From the NCBI RefSeq assembly GCF_020627745.1, contig NZ_JAHDGE010000007.1, forward strand, positions 24,482-88,481: a stretch of 64,000 bases of DNA, read 5' to 3'. The notes below the pieces were generated by a model. The model saw nothing but the letters and a program-made list of their open reading frames with translations, had not been told where the DNA came from and made no database searches. Shown piece after piece: positions 27,261 through 35,940 of the stretch. The number at the start of each line of letters is the position of its first letter. Position 1 is the first letter of the stretch. The stretch comes from Pseudooctadecabacter sp. GTDB taxonomy: Bacteria > Pseudomonadota > Alphaproteobacteria > Rhodobacterales > Rhodobacteraceae. The position numbers and the translations under genes are program-made.

Positions 27261-28049
27261 CTATTCCTTGGACCGCTTGCGAGAAACCGGCTTTAGCAGG
27301 GTTTCGGGCCGCCGCTCCTCAGCTGCTTCGAACAGGCTGAACGTCTGGTTCACGTAATTGACCGCCCCCGAAATCATATCCATGTAGTCCGTCAGTTCCG
27401 GCGTGACCTCTGTTTCGGTCAGGACCACGGGACGGTCGGGGGAAACAGTCTCGAACGCGGCATAAAACAACGGATCACCGCGTTTAAGTTTGATGGGCTT
27501 GTCAGGTTCATGCCATTCGAACGCCCACATCAACGGACGCGGCCAGACATTGATCGGGAAGCGTCCGCCAAAGATCGTGCCAGGCCACGGGTCACGGTTG
27601 TAGTGCATGAACGGGCTGACCTGGCTCATGTAGACCGGCTCATCCGATATAAAGACATACGGCAGAGACAGCTGTATCGTGGGCACCCCCTTGGTGCGCC
27701 ATTCAACCTCATTCGTCAGGTGCAGCTTGTCGCCCAGCTTACTGCCCCGAATGGCGGACTTTGACCCTGCAAGATTGCGCAAAACGCCCTTGCCGTCCTT
27801 GTCGCGTGCAAAACCGACGTGGATGTCGAACGGGCATTTCACCATGAAATACCGGCTTTCCATATTGATCACCGCAGGGCAGCGGGACGCGGATTTCGCA
27901 TGTTCGCGGTTCACATCCACAGACCGGACACGTTCAGGCGCGTCATAGATAATGCTGCCCTTGTTGTCGTTCAGAAACCAGCCGACCTGAACCGGGCCAC
28001 GGCCCGACGGCGTATCTTGCGTGTTTTCAAAGGATACCGACAGGCGCAT
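27261..28049 (-). CDS. Conserved hypothetical protein, 262 residues
   Basis: I do not recognise a named domain. The protein is soluble, rich in Trp/Pro/Phe in the middle (SPFMHYNRDPWPGTIFGGRF, WAFEWHEPDKPIKLKRGDPL) and beta-rich, with a basic C-terminal tail (SRKRSKE). The start at 28049 is chosen because GGAGAGAGG lies just upstream at 28052-28060; longer frames starting at 28118 or 28145 lack a good site. It is first in a run with the TPR/glycosyltransferase-like, DUF6165 and FkbM genes. Confidence 0.6.
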   Translation of the reverse strand: MRLSVSFENTQDTPSGRGPVQVGWFLNDNKGSIIYDAPERVRSVDVNREHAKSASRCPAVINMESRYFMVKCPFDIHVGFARDKDGKGVLRNLAGSKSAIRGSKLGDKLHLTNEVEWRTKGVPTIQLSLPYVFISDEPVYMSQVSPFMHYNRDPWPGTIFGGRFPINVWPRPLMWAFEWHEPDKPIKLKRGDPLFYAAFETVSPDRPVVLTETEVTPELTDYMDMISGAVNYVNQTFSLFEAAEERRPETLLKPVSRKRSKE

Positions 28050-28267
28050 GGCCTCTCTCCAATACTGCTTATGTTTTTGGCGATAGAATCTGATCGCTGC
28101 GCGTAAGTCAAAACGCATGTACGCATTAGCGCCCCGCCGTGACATCAAAACAGCGCCCTTGCGGCAAAAGCGTGGCAGCAAAATTCGACACGTCTTGTCG
28201 CAAACAACGCTAGACAGGCCCAAAGGCGGCTGGTCTCGTGATGACAGCATAGGGAAGGGTCGGGGTC
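28050..28267. other. Divergent intergenic region with a small dyad
   Basis: 218-base spacer between the unknown 262-residue gene and the dimethylglycine dehydrogenase-like gene. It holds a 15-base dyad CGACA-CGTCT-TGTCG at 28186-28200 and the ribosome binding site GGGAAGGG before the plus-strand start. No other convincing element seen. Confidence 0.4.
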
Positions 28268-30664
28268 ATGAAAGATCAGTATCGCGTTGTCGTTATAGGG
28301 GGCGGTGTCGTCGGGGCATCGGTGCTGTACCATCTGGCAAAATTCGGATGGACGGATGTTGCACTGGTTGAACGCAACGTTCTGACCGCCGGATCATCCT
28401 GGCATGCAGCAGGCGGCATTCACGCGCTAAACGCAGACCCGAACATGGCCGCCTTGCAGGCCTACACCATTGATTTGCTGTCAGAGGTTGAGGCCGAGTC
28501 CGGCATCGACATTGGCCTGCACATGACCGGCGGCATCACGGTGGCCTGTGATCCGAACCGGTGGGAGTGGCTGCAGGGGGCATACCGGACCTTCCAGACC
28601 ATCGGCATCGACGACTGTCACCTGATGGGCGTGGACGAGATCAAGGAGAAATGCCCGATCATCTCAACCGACGGGATCATCGGCGGGCTTTGGGCCGATC
28701 GTGAAGGCTATGTCGACACCACGGGCACCGTGCACGCCTATGCCCGTGCCGCCAAAAAGCGTGGCGCGGATATTATCGAACACAACAAGGTCGAGGAGCT
28801 TCATTGGAAGGGCGACCACTGGCAGGTTGTCACCGAAAAAGGCACTATTCGCGCCGAACACGTCGTAAACGCCGGCGGTTTGTGGGCCAAACAATGCGGC
28901 CGGATGGTCGGCCTTGACCTGCCGGTCTCACCCCTGTCGCACCATTATTTTCTGACCGAAACGATCCCGGAACTGGAACAGATCGACTTCGAGGTGCCCA
29001 TGACCGTGGATCTTGAGGGGTTCACCTACATGCGCCAAGACAAGAAGGGCATCTTGGTCGGGATCTATGAGGTTGATCACCAACACTGGATGATGGACGG
29101 CGCGCCGTGGAATTACGGGATTGAGCTTCTGCAAGAAGACACCGACCGCATCGAAAATGAGCTGATGATGGCGTTTGACCGCTACCCGGCGCTGAACGAC
29201 GTGGGCATCAGCGATTGGGTCAACGGGGCCTTCACCTTTTCCCCCGACGGCAACCCGCTGGTCGGACCTGTGGAAAGCGTGCCCAACTATTGGCTCGCTT
29301 GCGGGGTGATGGCGGGGTTTTTGCAAGGTGGCGGCGTGGGCAAGACGCTGGCCGAATGGATGATTCACGGTGACACAGAGACGGATGCGTGGTCCATGGA
29401 CATTGCCCGCTACGGCCCGCAACATTCCAACCGCGAATACATCAAACAGACGACCGGCCAGTTCTATTCCCGCCGGTTCGTCATGACCTATCCGAACGAA
29501 CAACTGCCCGCTGGACGCCCCCTGCGCATGGCACCAGCCCATGACGCGATGACTGCTGCCGGATGTCGTTGGGGCCAAAGCTGGGGCCTTGAGACACCGC
29601 TTTATTTCGCGCCTGAGGATTTCGTCGAAACCCCGTCCCTCAACCGGTCCGACGCGTCCCCTTTTGTTGAGGCTGAATGCAAAGCGGTCCGTGAGGCCGC
29701 GGGCCTTCTGGATATCACCGGTTTCAGCCGGTTTGAGGTCACAGGGGCAGGCGCTGAGGCTTGGTTAGACACTCTTTTCGCGACCAAGCTACCCAAACCC
29801 GGCCGGTCCCGTCTGGCGGTGATGCTGTCACCTGAGGGTAAGTTAAAGGGCGATCTGACGCTCTTCAACTGGGGCGACGGGACATGGTGGATCATGGGCA
29901 GCTACTACCTGCGTGAGTGGCACAAACGCTGGTTCGCGGATCACGAAGGCCCGGACATGATCTTGCGCGATATCTCGGACGATGTGTGTGGCTTTTCCGT
30001 CGCCGGGCCGAATGCGAAGGCGATCATGCAGTCTGTCCAGCCTGATCTTGAGCTCCCCTTCATGGGCTGTGGCACCTTCGATCTGGGGCTTTTGCGCTGC
30101 AAGGTGGGCCGCCTGTCCGTCACAGGCGAACACGGATACGAAATTCACTGCCGCGCCAACGAACACATCGCGCTGCGGCGTATGCTGCTTGAGGCGGGCG
30201 CAGGGCATGGCCTGCGCGAGGTTGGATTTAATGCGCTCCTGTCCCTGCGGATCGAAAAATCCTACGGCATCTGGTCCGCCGAATTCACCCAGGATCGCAC
30301 GGCGGCTATGACAGGCATGGACCGCTGGATCGACTGGCAGAAACCGGACTTTATCGGGCGCGACGCAGCGATCAAGGAACGGGACGATGGCCCAGAACAG
30401 GTGCTTGTGACCTTGGGTCTTGATAGCCCTGATGCGGATTGTTCGGGCTATGAACCGGTCTGGTCAAACGGCACGCGGATCGGCTTCACCACCTCCGGCG
30501 CTTATGGCTACACCGTCGGCCAATCCATCGCGATGGCCATGGTCGACCGCGCCTATGCGGAACCGGGCACGGAATTGACGGTGCACGTCGTGGGTATCGA
30601 ACGGCAGGCCAAGGTCCTTGCGCCGTCGCCGTACGACCCGGACGGCAAAGCGATGCGGGGATGA
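28268..30664 (+). CDS. Dimethylglycine/sarcosine dehydrogenase-like FAD protein with GcvT domain
   Basis: 798 residues. An N-terminal FAD fold (VVVIGGGVVGASVLYHLAKF, residues 7-26) leads a D-amino-acid-oxidase-type dehydrogenase of about 370 residues. His46 in SSWHAAGG matches the residue that carries covalent FAD in dimethylglycine dehydrogenase. After an FAO_M-type linker come the GcvT folate-binding domains (about 430-790). Family members oxidatively demethylate N-methylated glycines and pass the one-carbon unit to tetrahydrofolate. The stop overlaps the MttB-family start by four bases, so both probably act on one methylated-amine substrate. Which substrate is unknown. Confidence 0.88.
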   Translation: MKDQYRVVVIGGGVVGASVLYHLAKFGWTDVALVERNVLTAGSSWHAAGGIHALNADPNMAALQAYTIDLLSEVEAESGIDIGLHMTGGITVACDPNRWEWLQGAYRTFQTIGIDDCHLMGVDEIKEKCPIISTDGIIGGLWADREGYVDTTGTVHAYARAAKKRGADIIEHNKVEELHWKGDHWQVVTEKGTIRAEHVVNAGGLWAKQCGRMVGLDLPVSPLSHHYFLTETIPELEQIDFEVPMTVDLEGFTYMRQDKKGILVGIYEVDHQHWMMDGAPWNYGIELLQEDTDRIENELMMAFDRYPALNDVGISDWVNGAFTFSPDGNPLVGPVESVPNYWLACGVMAGFLQGGGVGKTLAEWMIHGDTETDAWSMDIARYGPQHSNREYIKQTTGQFYSRRFVMTYPNEQLPAGRPLRMAPAHDAMTAAGCRWGQSWGLETPLYFAPEDFVETPSLNRSDASPFVEAECKAVREAAGLLDITGFSRFEVTGAGAEAWLDTLFATKLPKPGRSRLAVMLSPEGKLKGDLTLFNWGDGTWWIMGSYYLREWHKRWFADHEGPDMILRDISDDVCGFSVAGPNAKAIMQSVQPDLELPFMGCGTFDLGLLRCKVGRLSVTGEHGYEIHCRANEHIALRRMLLEAGAGHGLREVGFNALLSLRIEKSYGIWSAEFTQDRTAAMTGMDRWIDWQKPDFIGRDAAIKERDDGPEQVLVTLGLDSPDADCSGYEPVWSNGTRIGFTTSGAYGYTVGQSIAMAMVDRAYAEPGTELTVHVVGIERQAKVLAPSPYDPDGKAMRG

Positions 30665-32178
30665 CCCGCCGTCAGGGACGCAAAGCACGCGGCGCGGCTG
30701 AGGTCGCGCGCAAGGTCGATTACAAGACCCTGCGCAACCCGTTCCCGCCCCTTGCGGTCTTCCCTGATGATCGGATCGACGCCATTCATGCAGCGGCTTT
30801 GGATGTCCTGAACCGGCTGGGCATCAAGGTCCTGCTGCCCGAAGCGCGGCGGTTGTATGAGGCCGCAGGCGCAAAGGTGCAGGGCGAGATGGTCTATCTG
30901 CCGCCGACCCTTGTGGAGGACACCCTGGCCCTCGCACCCAAGTCGATCCTTCTCAAAGGCGGCACACCGGACAGGGACGTCACCCTCGAACTGGGCAGCC
31001 TCATCTTTCAACCGGGTGCAGGCGCGCCCCATGCCACGGATCTGGAACGGGGACGCCGCGCAGGCAGCCTTAACGACTACCTCGAACTTACAAAACTGAC
31101 CCATCATTTCGACGCGCTGCACATGCTGCCGCCGCTGGTGGAACCGCAGGACGTGCCCGTGCACTTGCGCCACTACGCCATGATGCGCGGGCAGCTGACC
31201 CTGTCGGACAAAATCCCTTTCGTCTTCTCCCGTGGGACCCCTCAGGTGCGCGAAAGCTTTGAGATGCTGAAGGCGTTTCGCGGTGTAACAGACACTGAAT
31301 TTGCCCAGAACGCCTATTGCTACACGATCATCAACACCAACTCTCCGCGCCAGTTGGACATTCCCATGGCGCAGGGCATCATCGACTTTGCCCGCGCGGG
31401 GCAGGTGTCGATCATCACGCCCTTTACGCTGATGGGGGCCATGGCCCCCGTAACAGTCGCCGGTGCCCTGACCCTCAGCCATGCGGAGGCTATGGCGGCG
31501 ATCACCTTGGGCCAAATCGCCAAGCCGGGCGCGCCAATGACCTACGGCACCTTCACCAGCAATGTGGACATGAAGACCGGTGCACCTGCCTTCGGAACAC
31601 CCGAACAGGTCAAGGCCTCACTTGGGGCCGGACAGCTTGCGCGAAAGTTGGGATTGCCGTGGCGCTGTGCGGCTGGGTCGGCGGCCAACATCAATGACGC
31701 GCAAGCGGCCCATGAAACCGAAATCTCCGGCTGGGGGGCGTTTCTGGCAGGGGCTACGGTGATCATCCATTCCGCCGGATGGTTGGAAGGCGGGCTGACT
31801 GTGTCCTACGAAAAGCTCATCACCGATATGGATATGGTCCAGACCTTTGCCGAACTGTGCGCCGCGACGGACGCAGACGATGATGCCATCGCCCTGACTG
31901 CGCTGGCAGAGGTCGAACCGGGCGGGCATTTCTTTGGCGCGGCCCACACGATGGACCGCTATCAAACCGCATTTTATGACCCCGTCGGCATGGATTGGTC
32001 CAACATCGGCACATGGACAGAACGCGGCGCGCAGGATGCCAACACCCGTGCCACGCGGATCTGGAAAGACATCCTGCGTGACTTTACGCCGCCCTTTGTC
32101 CACCCCGACAGGGTCAAAGACCTCGACGCTTATATCGCCGCGAAAACAGCGCTTGGCGGCGCACCCCCGGAAAGCTGA
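30661..32178 (+). CDS. Trimethylamine methyltransferase (MttB) family protein, non-pyrrolysine
   Basis: 505 residues with the MttB superfamily core: LDVLNRLGIKVLLPEARRLY near the N-terminus, PGAGAPHATDLERGRR, and FGTPEQVKASLGAGQLARKL. The frame has no internal amber codon, so it belongs to the non-pyrrolysine branch, whose studied members demethylate quaternary amines such as glycine betaine and hand the methyl group to a corrinoid protein. No corrinoid protein or its reactivase is encoded in the window. The basic N-terminus (TRRQGRKARG) is unusual. It is coupled to the dehydrogenase gene by ATGA. Confidence 0.85.
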   Translation: MTRRQGRKARGAAEVARKVDYKTLRNPFPPLAVFPDDRIDAIHAAALDVLNRLGIKVLLPEARRLYEAAGAKVQGEMVYLPPTLVEDTLALAPKSILLKGGTPDRDVTLELGSLIFQPGAGAPHATDLERGRRAGSLNDYLELTKLTHHFDALHMLPPLVEPQDVPVHLRHYAMMRGQLTLSDKIPFVFSRGTPQVRESFEMLKAFRGVTDTEFAQNAYCYTIINTNSPRQLDIPMAQGIIDFARAGQVSIITPFTLMGAMAPVTVAGALTLSHAEAMAAITLGQIAKPGAPMTYGTFTSNVDMKTGAPAFGTPEQVKASLGAGQLARKLGLPWRCAAGSAANINDAQAAHETEISGWGAFLAGATVIIHSAGWLEGGLTVSYEKLITDMDMVQTFAELCAATDADDDAIALTALAEVEPGGHFFGAAHTMDRYQTAFYDPVGMDWSNIGTWTERGAQDANTRATRIWKDILRDFTPPFVHPDRVKDLDAYIAAKTALGGAPPES

Positions 32179-32209
32179 TCGCGGATCGGTGAAGCCTCTG
32201 TAACGACGC

Positions 32210-32228
32210 TGGAATTTCGGAAATTCCA
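32210..32228. promoter_or_regulatory. Perfect dyad upstream of msrB
   Basis: TGGAATTT-CGG-AAATTCCA, 8-base arms around a 3-base centre, between the MttB-family stop and msrB. There is no T-run after it, so it looks more like an operator (or an msrBA promoter element) than a terminator. No known regulator matched. Confidence 0.4.
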
Positions 32229-32266
32229 CCCCATATCCTGTCGTGACCCAAAGGAAGGACATCGCC

Positions 32267-32713
32267 ATGGCCAAATACGAAAAAAACCCCGACGTCGTCG
32301 CGACCCTGACACCGGAACAGTTCCATGTGACACAGGAAAGCGGCACGGAACGGCCCTGGACAGGGCCCTATCTGGACAACAAAGACCCTGGAATTTACGT
32401 GGATATCGTTTCGGGTGAGCCGCTTTTCGCGTCCTCGGACAAATACGAATCCGGTTGCGGATGGCCCAGTTTCACCAAGCCGATTGAACCGGCCAACATG
32501 AACGAACTGACAGACACGACCCTTGGCATGATCCGGACCGAGGTCCGGTCCACCCACGGGGACAGCCATCTGGGCCACGTCTTTCCAGACGGCCCGCAAG
32601 ATCGTGGCGGGCTGCGGTATTGCATCAATGGCGCGTCCTTGCGGTTTGTGCATCGCGACGACATGGAGGCCGAGGGCTACGGCGATTACATCAACCAAGT
32701 GGAGGATATCTAA
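32267..32713 (+). CDS. msrB: Peptide-methionine (R)-S-oxide reductase MsrB
   Basis: Reduces the R epimer of methionine sulfoxide in proteins. 148 residues, full length for the family. The catalytic Cys is in [14 protein letters not shown] near residue 125, and the resolving Cys in [10 protein letters not shown] near 64. The two CxxC pairs that hold zinc in many MsrB proteins are absent, so this is a zinc-free form. The ATG at 32267 follows AAGGAAGGA by seven bases. msrA begins right after the stop, giving a two-gene repair unit. Confidence 0.94.
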   Translation: MAKYEKNPDVVATLTPEQFHVTQESGTERPWTGPYLDNKDPGIYVDIVSGEPLFASSDKYESGCGWPSFTKPIEPANMNELTDTTLGMIRTEVRSTHGDSHLGHVFPDGPQDRGGLRYCINGASLRFVHRDDMEAEGYGDYINQVEDI

Positions 32714-33220
32714 ATGACCGAACGTGCAGTGCTAGCTGGTGGATGTTTCTGGGGCATGCAGGATCTGATCCGCAAAATGCCCGGCGTTGTGTCGACCCGC
32801 GTGGGGTACACAGGGGGCGACGTTCCCAATGCGACCTATCGCAATCACGGAACCCATGCCGAAGGGATTGAGGTTATCTTTGACCCCGACGTCATGTCCT
32901 ACCGTCGCCTGCTTGAGTTTTTCTTTCAAATCCACGATCCGACTACCCCCAACCGTCAGGGCAATGACCGTGGCATGTCGTACCGGTCCGCCATCTATTA
33001 CGAAAACGAAGACCAGAAGGCTGTCGCGGAAGATACAATAAAGGACGTCGATGCCTCTGGCCTCTGGCCCGGCAAAGTCGTGACAGAACTGGACCCCGTT
33101 GGTGACTTCTGGGAGGCCGAGCCGGAACATCAGGACTATCTGGAACGCATTCCAAATGGATATACCTGCCACTTTGTCCGGCCGGATTGGGTTTTGCCCC
33201 GTCGGGATGCCGCTGAATAG
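32714..33220 (+). CDS. msrA: Peptide-methionine (S)-S-oxide reductase MsrA
   Basis: Reduces the S epimer of methionine sulfoxide. 168 residues with the catalytic motif [10 protein letters not shown] near residues 8-17 and the conserved [20 protein letters not shown] segment; the [13 protein letters not shown] stretch is also typical. No C-terminal resolving Cys is seen in the last 40 residues apart from Cys155 in YTCHFV. The start codon follows the msrB stop directly. It converges with the hydantoinase-like gene with one base between stops. Confidence 0.94.
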   Translation: MTERAVLAGGCFWGMQDLIRKMPGVVSTRVGYTGGDVPNATYRNHGTHAEGIEVIFDPDVMSYRRLLEFFFQIHDPTTPNRQGNDRGMSYRSAIYYENEDQKAVAEDTIKDVDASGLWPGKVVTELDPVGDFWEAEPEHQDYLERIPNGYTCHFVRPDWVLPRRDAAE

Positions 33221-33221
33221 A

Positions 33222-35213
33222 TCACCCCGTGATGCGCGGGCGACCCCGTGCCGTTATCCGCATCGTCGCCTCGATAAACATTACCTGAGCCTCGATCTGC
33301 GCTTCCCTCAGATCGAGGCTTTCGTTTAGGCGCATATCCTCAACCCCGGCGGCCTGCGCCTTTGATCGGGCTTGGTCCGTCAGGCGGGCGCGCAACGCGT
33401 CGAATGCCTCGGCTTTGTCGGCAAATTGTTGCGGACCGTCGGTCAGGTGCACCCGAAAGGCCCCCTCCCCGCCGCTGGTGACAGTGCCTTCCGCGTGAAC
33501 AACCACCTGTCCGACCACCGCGCCGATGGCATTGGCAACGCCCCCCTCTTCTGGCAGGGCGGTTTTACAGCCAAGACGTTTTCCCACCGCGCCATAGTAA
33601 CTGCGTGCGGAGGCACCCAACCCGATCACCGGCAGGGCCAGCCCCGCGCTGATCCGCACAACATCGCTGTGGCTATTAACGCCGGCCCTCATCAGGGAGT
33701 GACGTGCCAAACCAGCGGGATCGTCCCATCCTTCTTCAGCAAACGCAGCCTCCAACAAGGCGTCCGATGTCTGCAGCGTCAGACGGTCAATGACGCGGCG
33801 GGCAAGGGTTTCGGCATCCGGCGCAAGCCTGTCACCGCTCCCAATGCGACGTTTGGCCATCAGCGCAAGGGCCTTGCGCGCGGCATCTGCATCCCAGTCG
33901 CCCAACCGGCCCAGAACATGGCTTGCGTCGGACGGTGTGATCCCTGACATCAGGACAAGCCCGCGTTGAACCAGTCTGGCGAGCGCGGGAATTTCGACGC
34001 GGGATTGAACCGCATCCGCCCAGCGCAAGGGGCCAGCCGACAACCGGTCAATAACTGCCGCTTCGCGCGGGTCAACGTCTGATGGCACGGCATCCCATTG
34101 GCCAATGACAAACCGCGTGGCCTCTTCAGGGGGCGTTTCCAACGCGGCTGCCCTGTCCAGCGCACCGTGTACCAGATCGCCGTGGTCCCGCGCCAGAAGG
34201 GACACCGGCATCACCCGTTTCGGGCCAAGGACCAGACCACCGTCCAGACCGTCCAACACACGAACCTCGCTGTCACCGCCCAACCCGAAGGTCCGCATTG
34301 CCACGGCCTCGACCATCGTCCGGTACGGGCCAACCTTGGCACCTTGGGGGTCGATCTTGGGCAATCCTCCGCGCAGCAGGCAGATGTCGGTGGTGGTTCC
34401 CCCGATGTCACTGACCAGAGCGTCTTGTTCACCGGTCAGCCATTGCGCCCCTGCAATGCTGGCCGCCGGACCGCTGAGGATTGTTTCGATTGGCCTCTCT
34501 CGCGCCAGATCGGCAGAAATCAGCGCCCCGTCCCCCCGCACGACCATCAGCCGCGCGGCTATCCCGCGTGCTGTCAGATGGGCCTCTGTCGCGGTAATCA
34601 ACCGGTCGATCAAACCGATAAGTCGCGCATTCAGCACCGCCGTCAGCGCCCGTTTGGGGCCGCCAAGCGCCTGGCTAAGTTCATGGGAGCACGTCACCGG
34701 AACGCCCAGCCGCGCGCGGACAATGCCGCGCGCGCGCGCCTCATGGTCGGGATTTCGCGTGGCAAAGCGGCTGGCAATGGCAACGCCCGAAACACCGGCC
34801 AGCGCATCCAGCCCGTTTTCCAGCGCGGCAGTGTCCAGCGGCGCAACCTCGGCCCCCGAATGGCCGTGACCGCCCGCAATGAAAAGAACAGGGTCATCGC
34901 CCAAAGCATCCTTCAGATCGGCGCGGGATAGTTCACTTTCCTCAAACCCGATAAAGACAAGCGCCACGCGACCGCCCTGCCCTTCCACAAGGGCATTGGT
35001 GGCAAGGGTCGTTGACAAAGACACCAGGGACACCGCATCGGGTGTCAGCCCGCTTTGCGCCAGAACGGCATCCACCGCAGCGCCGATCCCGCCTGACAGG
35101 TCGGGGCGGGTCGTCAGGGATTTGGCACGGGCCACAACCGCGTCGGCCTCATCATCCAGAAGAACGGCATCCGTGTATGTCCCGCCCGTGTCGATCCCAA
35201 GAAGAATTGCCAT
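33222..35213 (-). CDS. Hydantoinase/oxoprolinase family protein (HyuA-like)
   Basis: 663 residues of the ATP-dependent N-methylhydantoinase A / 5-oxoprolinase A type. The actin-like ATPase start GIDTGGTYTDAVLLDDEA and the later LVSDIGGTTTDICLLRGG are the phosphate-binding loops. C-terminal RISAGLALPVIGLGASARSY is a further family block. The partner subunit HyuB is not encoded nearby, so the substrate is uncertain. An in-frame GTG two codons upstream is an alternative start. It lies downstream of the ynjBCD genes on the same strand, after a 79-base gap. Confidence 0.82.
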   Translation of the reverse strand: MAILLGIDTGGTYTDAVLLDDEADAVVARAKSLTTRPDLSGGIGAAVDAVLAQSGLTPDAVSLVSLSTTLATNALVEGQGGRVALVFIGFEESELSRADLKDALGDDPVLFIAGGHGHSGAEVAPLDTAALENGLDALAGVSGVAIASRFATRNPDHEARARGIVRARLGVPVTCSHELSQALGGPKRALTAVLNARLIGLIDRLITATEAHLTARGIAARLMVVRGDGALISADLARERPIETILSGPAASIAGAQWLTGEQDALVSDIGGTTTDICLLRGGLPKIDPQGAKVGPYRTMVEAVAMRTFGLGGDSEVRVLDGLDGGLVLGPKRVMPVSLLARDHGDLVHGALDRAAALETPPEEATRFVIGQWDAVPSDVDPREAAVIDRLSAGPLRWADAVQSRVEIPALARLVQRGLVLMSGITPSDASHVLGRLGDWDADAARKALALMAKRRIGSGDRLAPDAETLARRVIDRLTLQTSDALLEAAFAEEGWDDPAGLARHSLMRAGVNSHSDVVRISAGLALPVIGLGASARSYYGAVGKRLGCKTALPEEGGVANAIGAVVGQVVVHAEGTVTSGGEGAFRVHLTDGPQQFADKAEAFDALRARLTDQARSKAQAAGVEDMRLNESLDLREAQIEAQVMFIEATMRITARGRPRITG

Positions 35214-35292
35214 GTCCACCCCGCCGTGTTGCGCCTGACGCTATGGCAGACGGCACCCGCGTCTTGCCCGCAAACGACATGATGCCGTCGGC

Positions 35293-35940
35293 TTAGGTCT
35301 TTGTCAGACTTTCCAGCGTGATCAAAGTGCCACCAGCCGCCGCCGCATCTTCTGCATCGTGGGTGACCATCAGAACCGGTAGGGCGCGATCGCGTGCGGT
35401 TCGAAAAACCAGATCGCGGACCTGCGCCCGCAATTCGGCATCAAGCCTTGAAAACGCTTCGTCCAGCAGCAAGGCGCGGGGTTTGGACAGCAACATGCGC
35501 ACCAGCGCCACCCTTGCCTTCTGACCGCCGGACAAGGTGGCGGGATCACGGTCGGCATAGCCGGCCAGTTCGACATCGTCCAACGCCGCCTCAATCGTGG
35601 CCCGACGCTCAGCACGGCTGCCGCCTGCGGGCATTCCGAAGGCCAGATTGGCACCGACAGACATATGCGGAAACAGCAGGTCGTCCTGAAACAGAATGCC
35701 GATCTGACGGCGGTGCGGCGGGACATGGGTGATGTCCTGTCCATCCAGCTCAACAGTGCCCATCCCCTTGAAGGCGGGCGCAAGGGTGCCTGTGATGAAC
35801 GCCAGAAGGGTCGATTTTCCGACGCCGGACGGCCCCATCACTGTCAGGACCTCACCCGGTGCGATGACATGGTCGACTTCGATCAACGGGGATCCTGCGC
35901 GCAAGATACAGACATTCCTCAGTGTAAGGCCGTTAGTCAT
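35293..35940 (-). CDS. ynjD: ABC transporter ATP-binding protein, YnjD-like
   Basis: ATPase subunit of an uptake ABC transporter, 215 residues. Walker A GPSGVGKSTLL near residues 33-43, signature LSGGQKARVAL near 137, and Walker B with ALLLDEAFSRLD near 155-166, followed by the switch His in MVTHDAED. Size and operon (fused permease and binding protein upstream) match E. coli YnjD. Its start overlaps the permease stop by eight bases. Substrate unknown; relation to thiamine and iron importers is distant. Confidence 0.85.
   Translation of the reverse strand: MTNGLTLRNVCILRAGSPLIEVDHVIAPGEVLTVMGPSGVGKSTLLAFITGTLAPAFKGMGTVELDGQDITHVPPHRRQIGILFQDDLLFPHMSVGANLAFGMPAGGSRAERRATIEAALDDVELAGYADRDPATLSGGQKARVALVRMLLSKPRALLLDEAFSRLDAELRAQVRDLVFRTARDRALPVLMVTHDAEDAAAAGGTLITLESLTKT

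Noticed and set aside
30661..32178. Pyrrolysine-containing MttB
   Set aside because: The frame is continuous without an internal amber codon, so it is of the non-pyrrolysine type.
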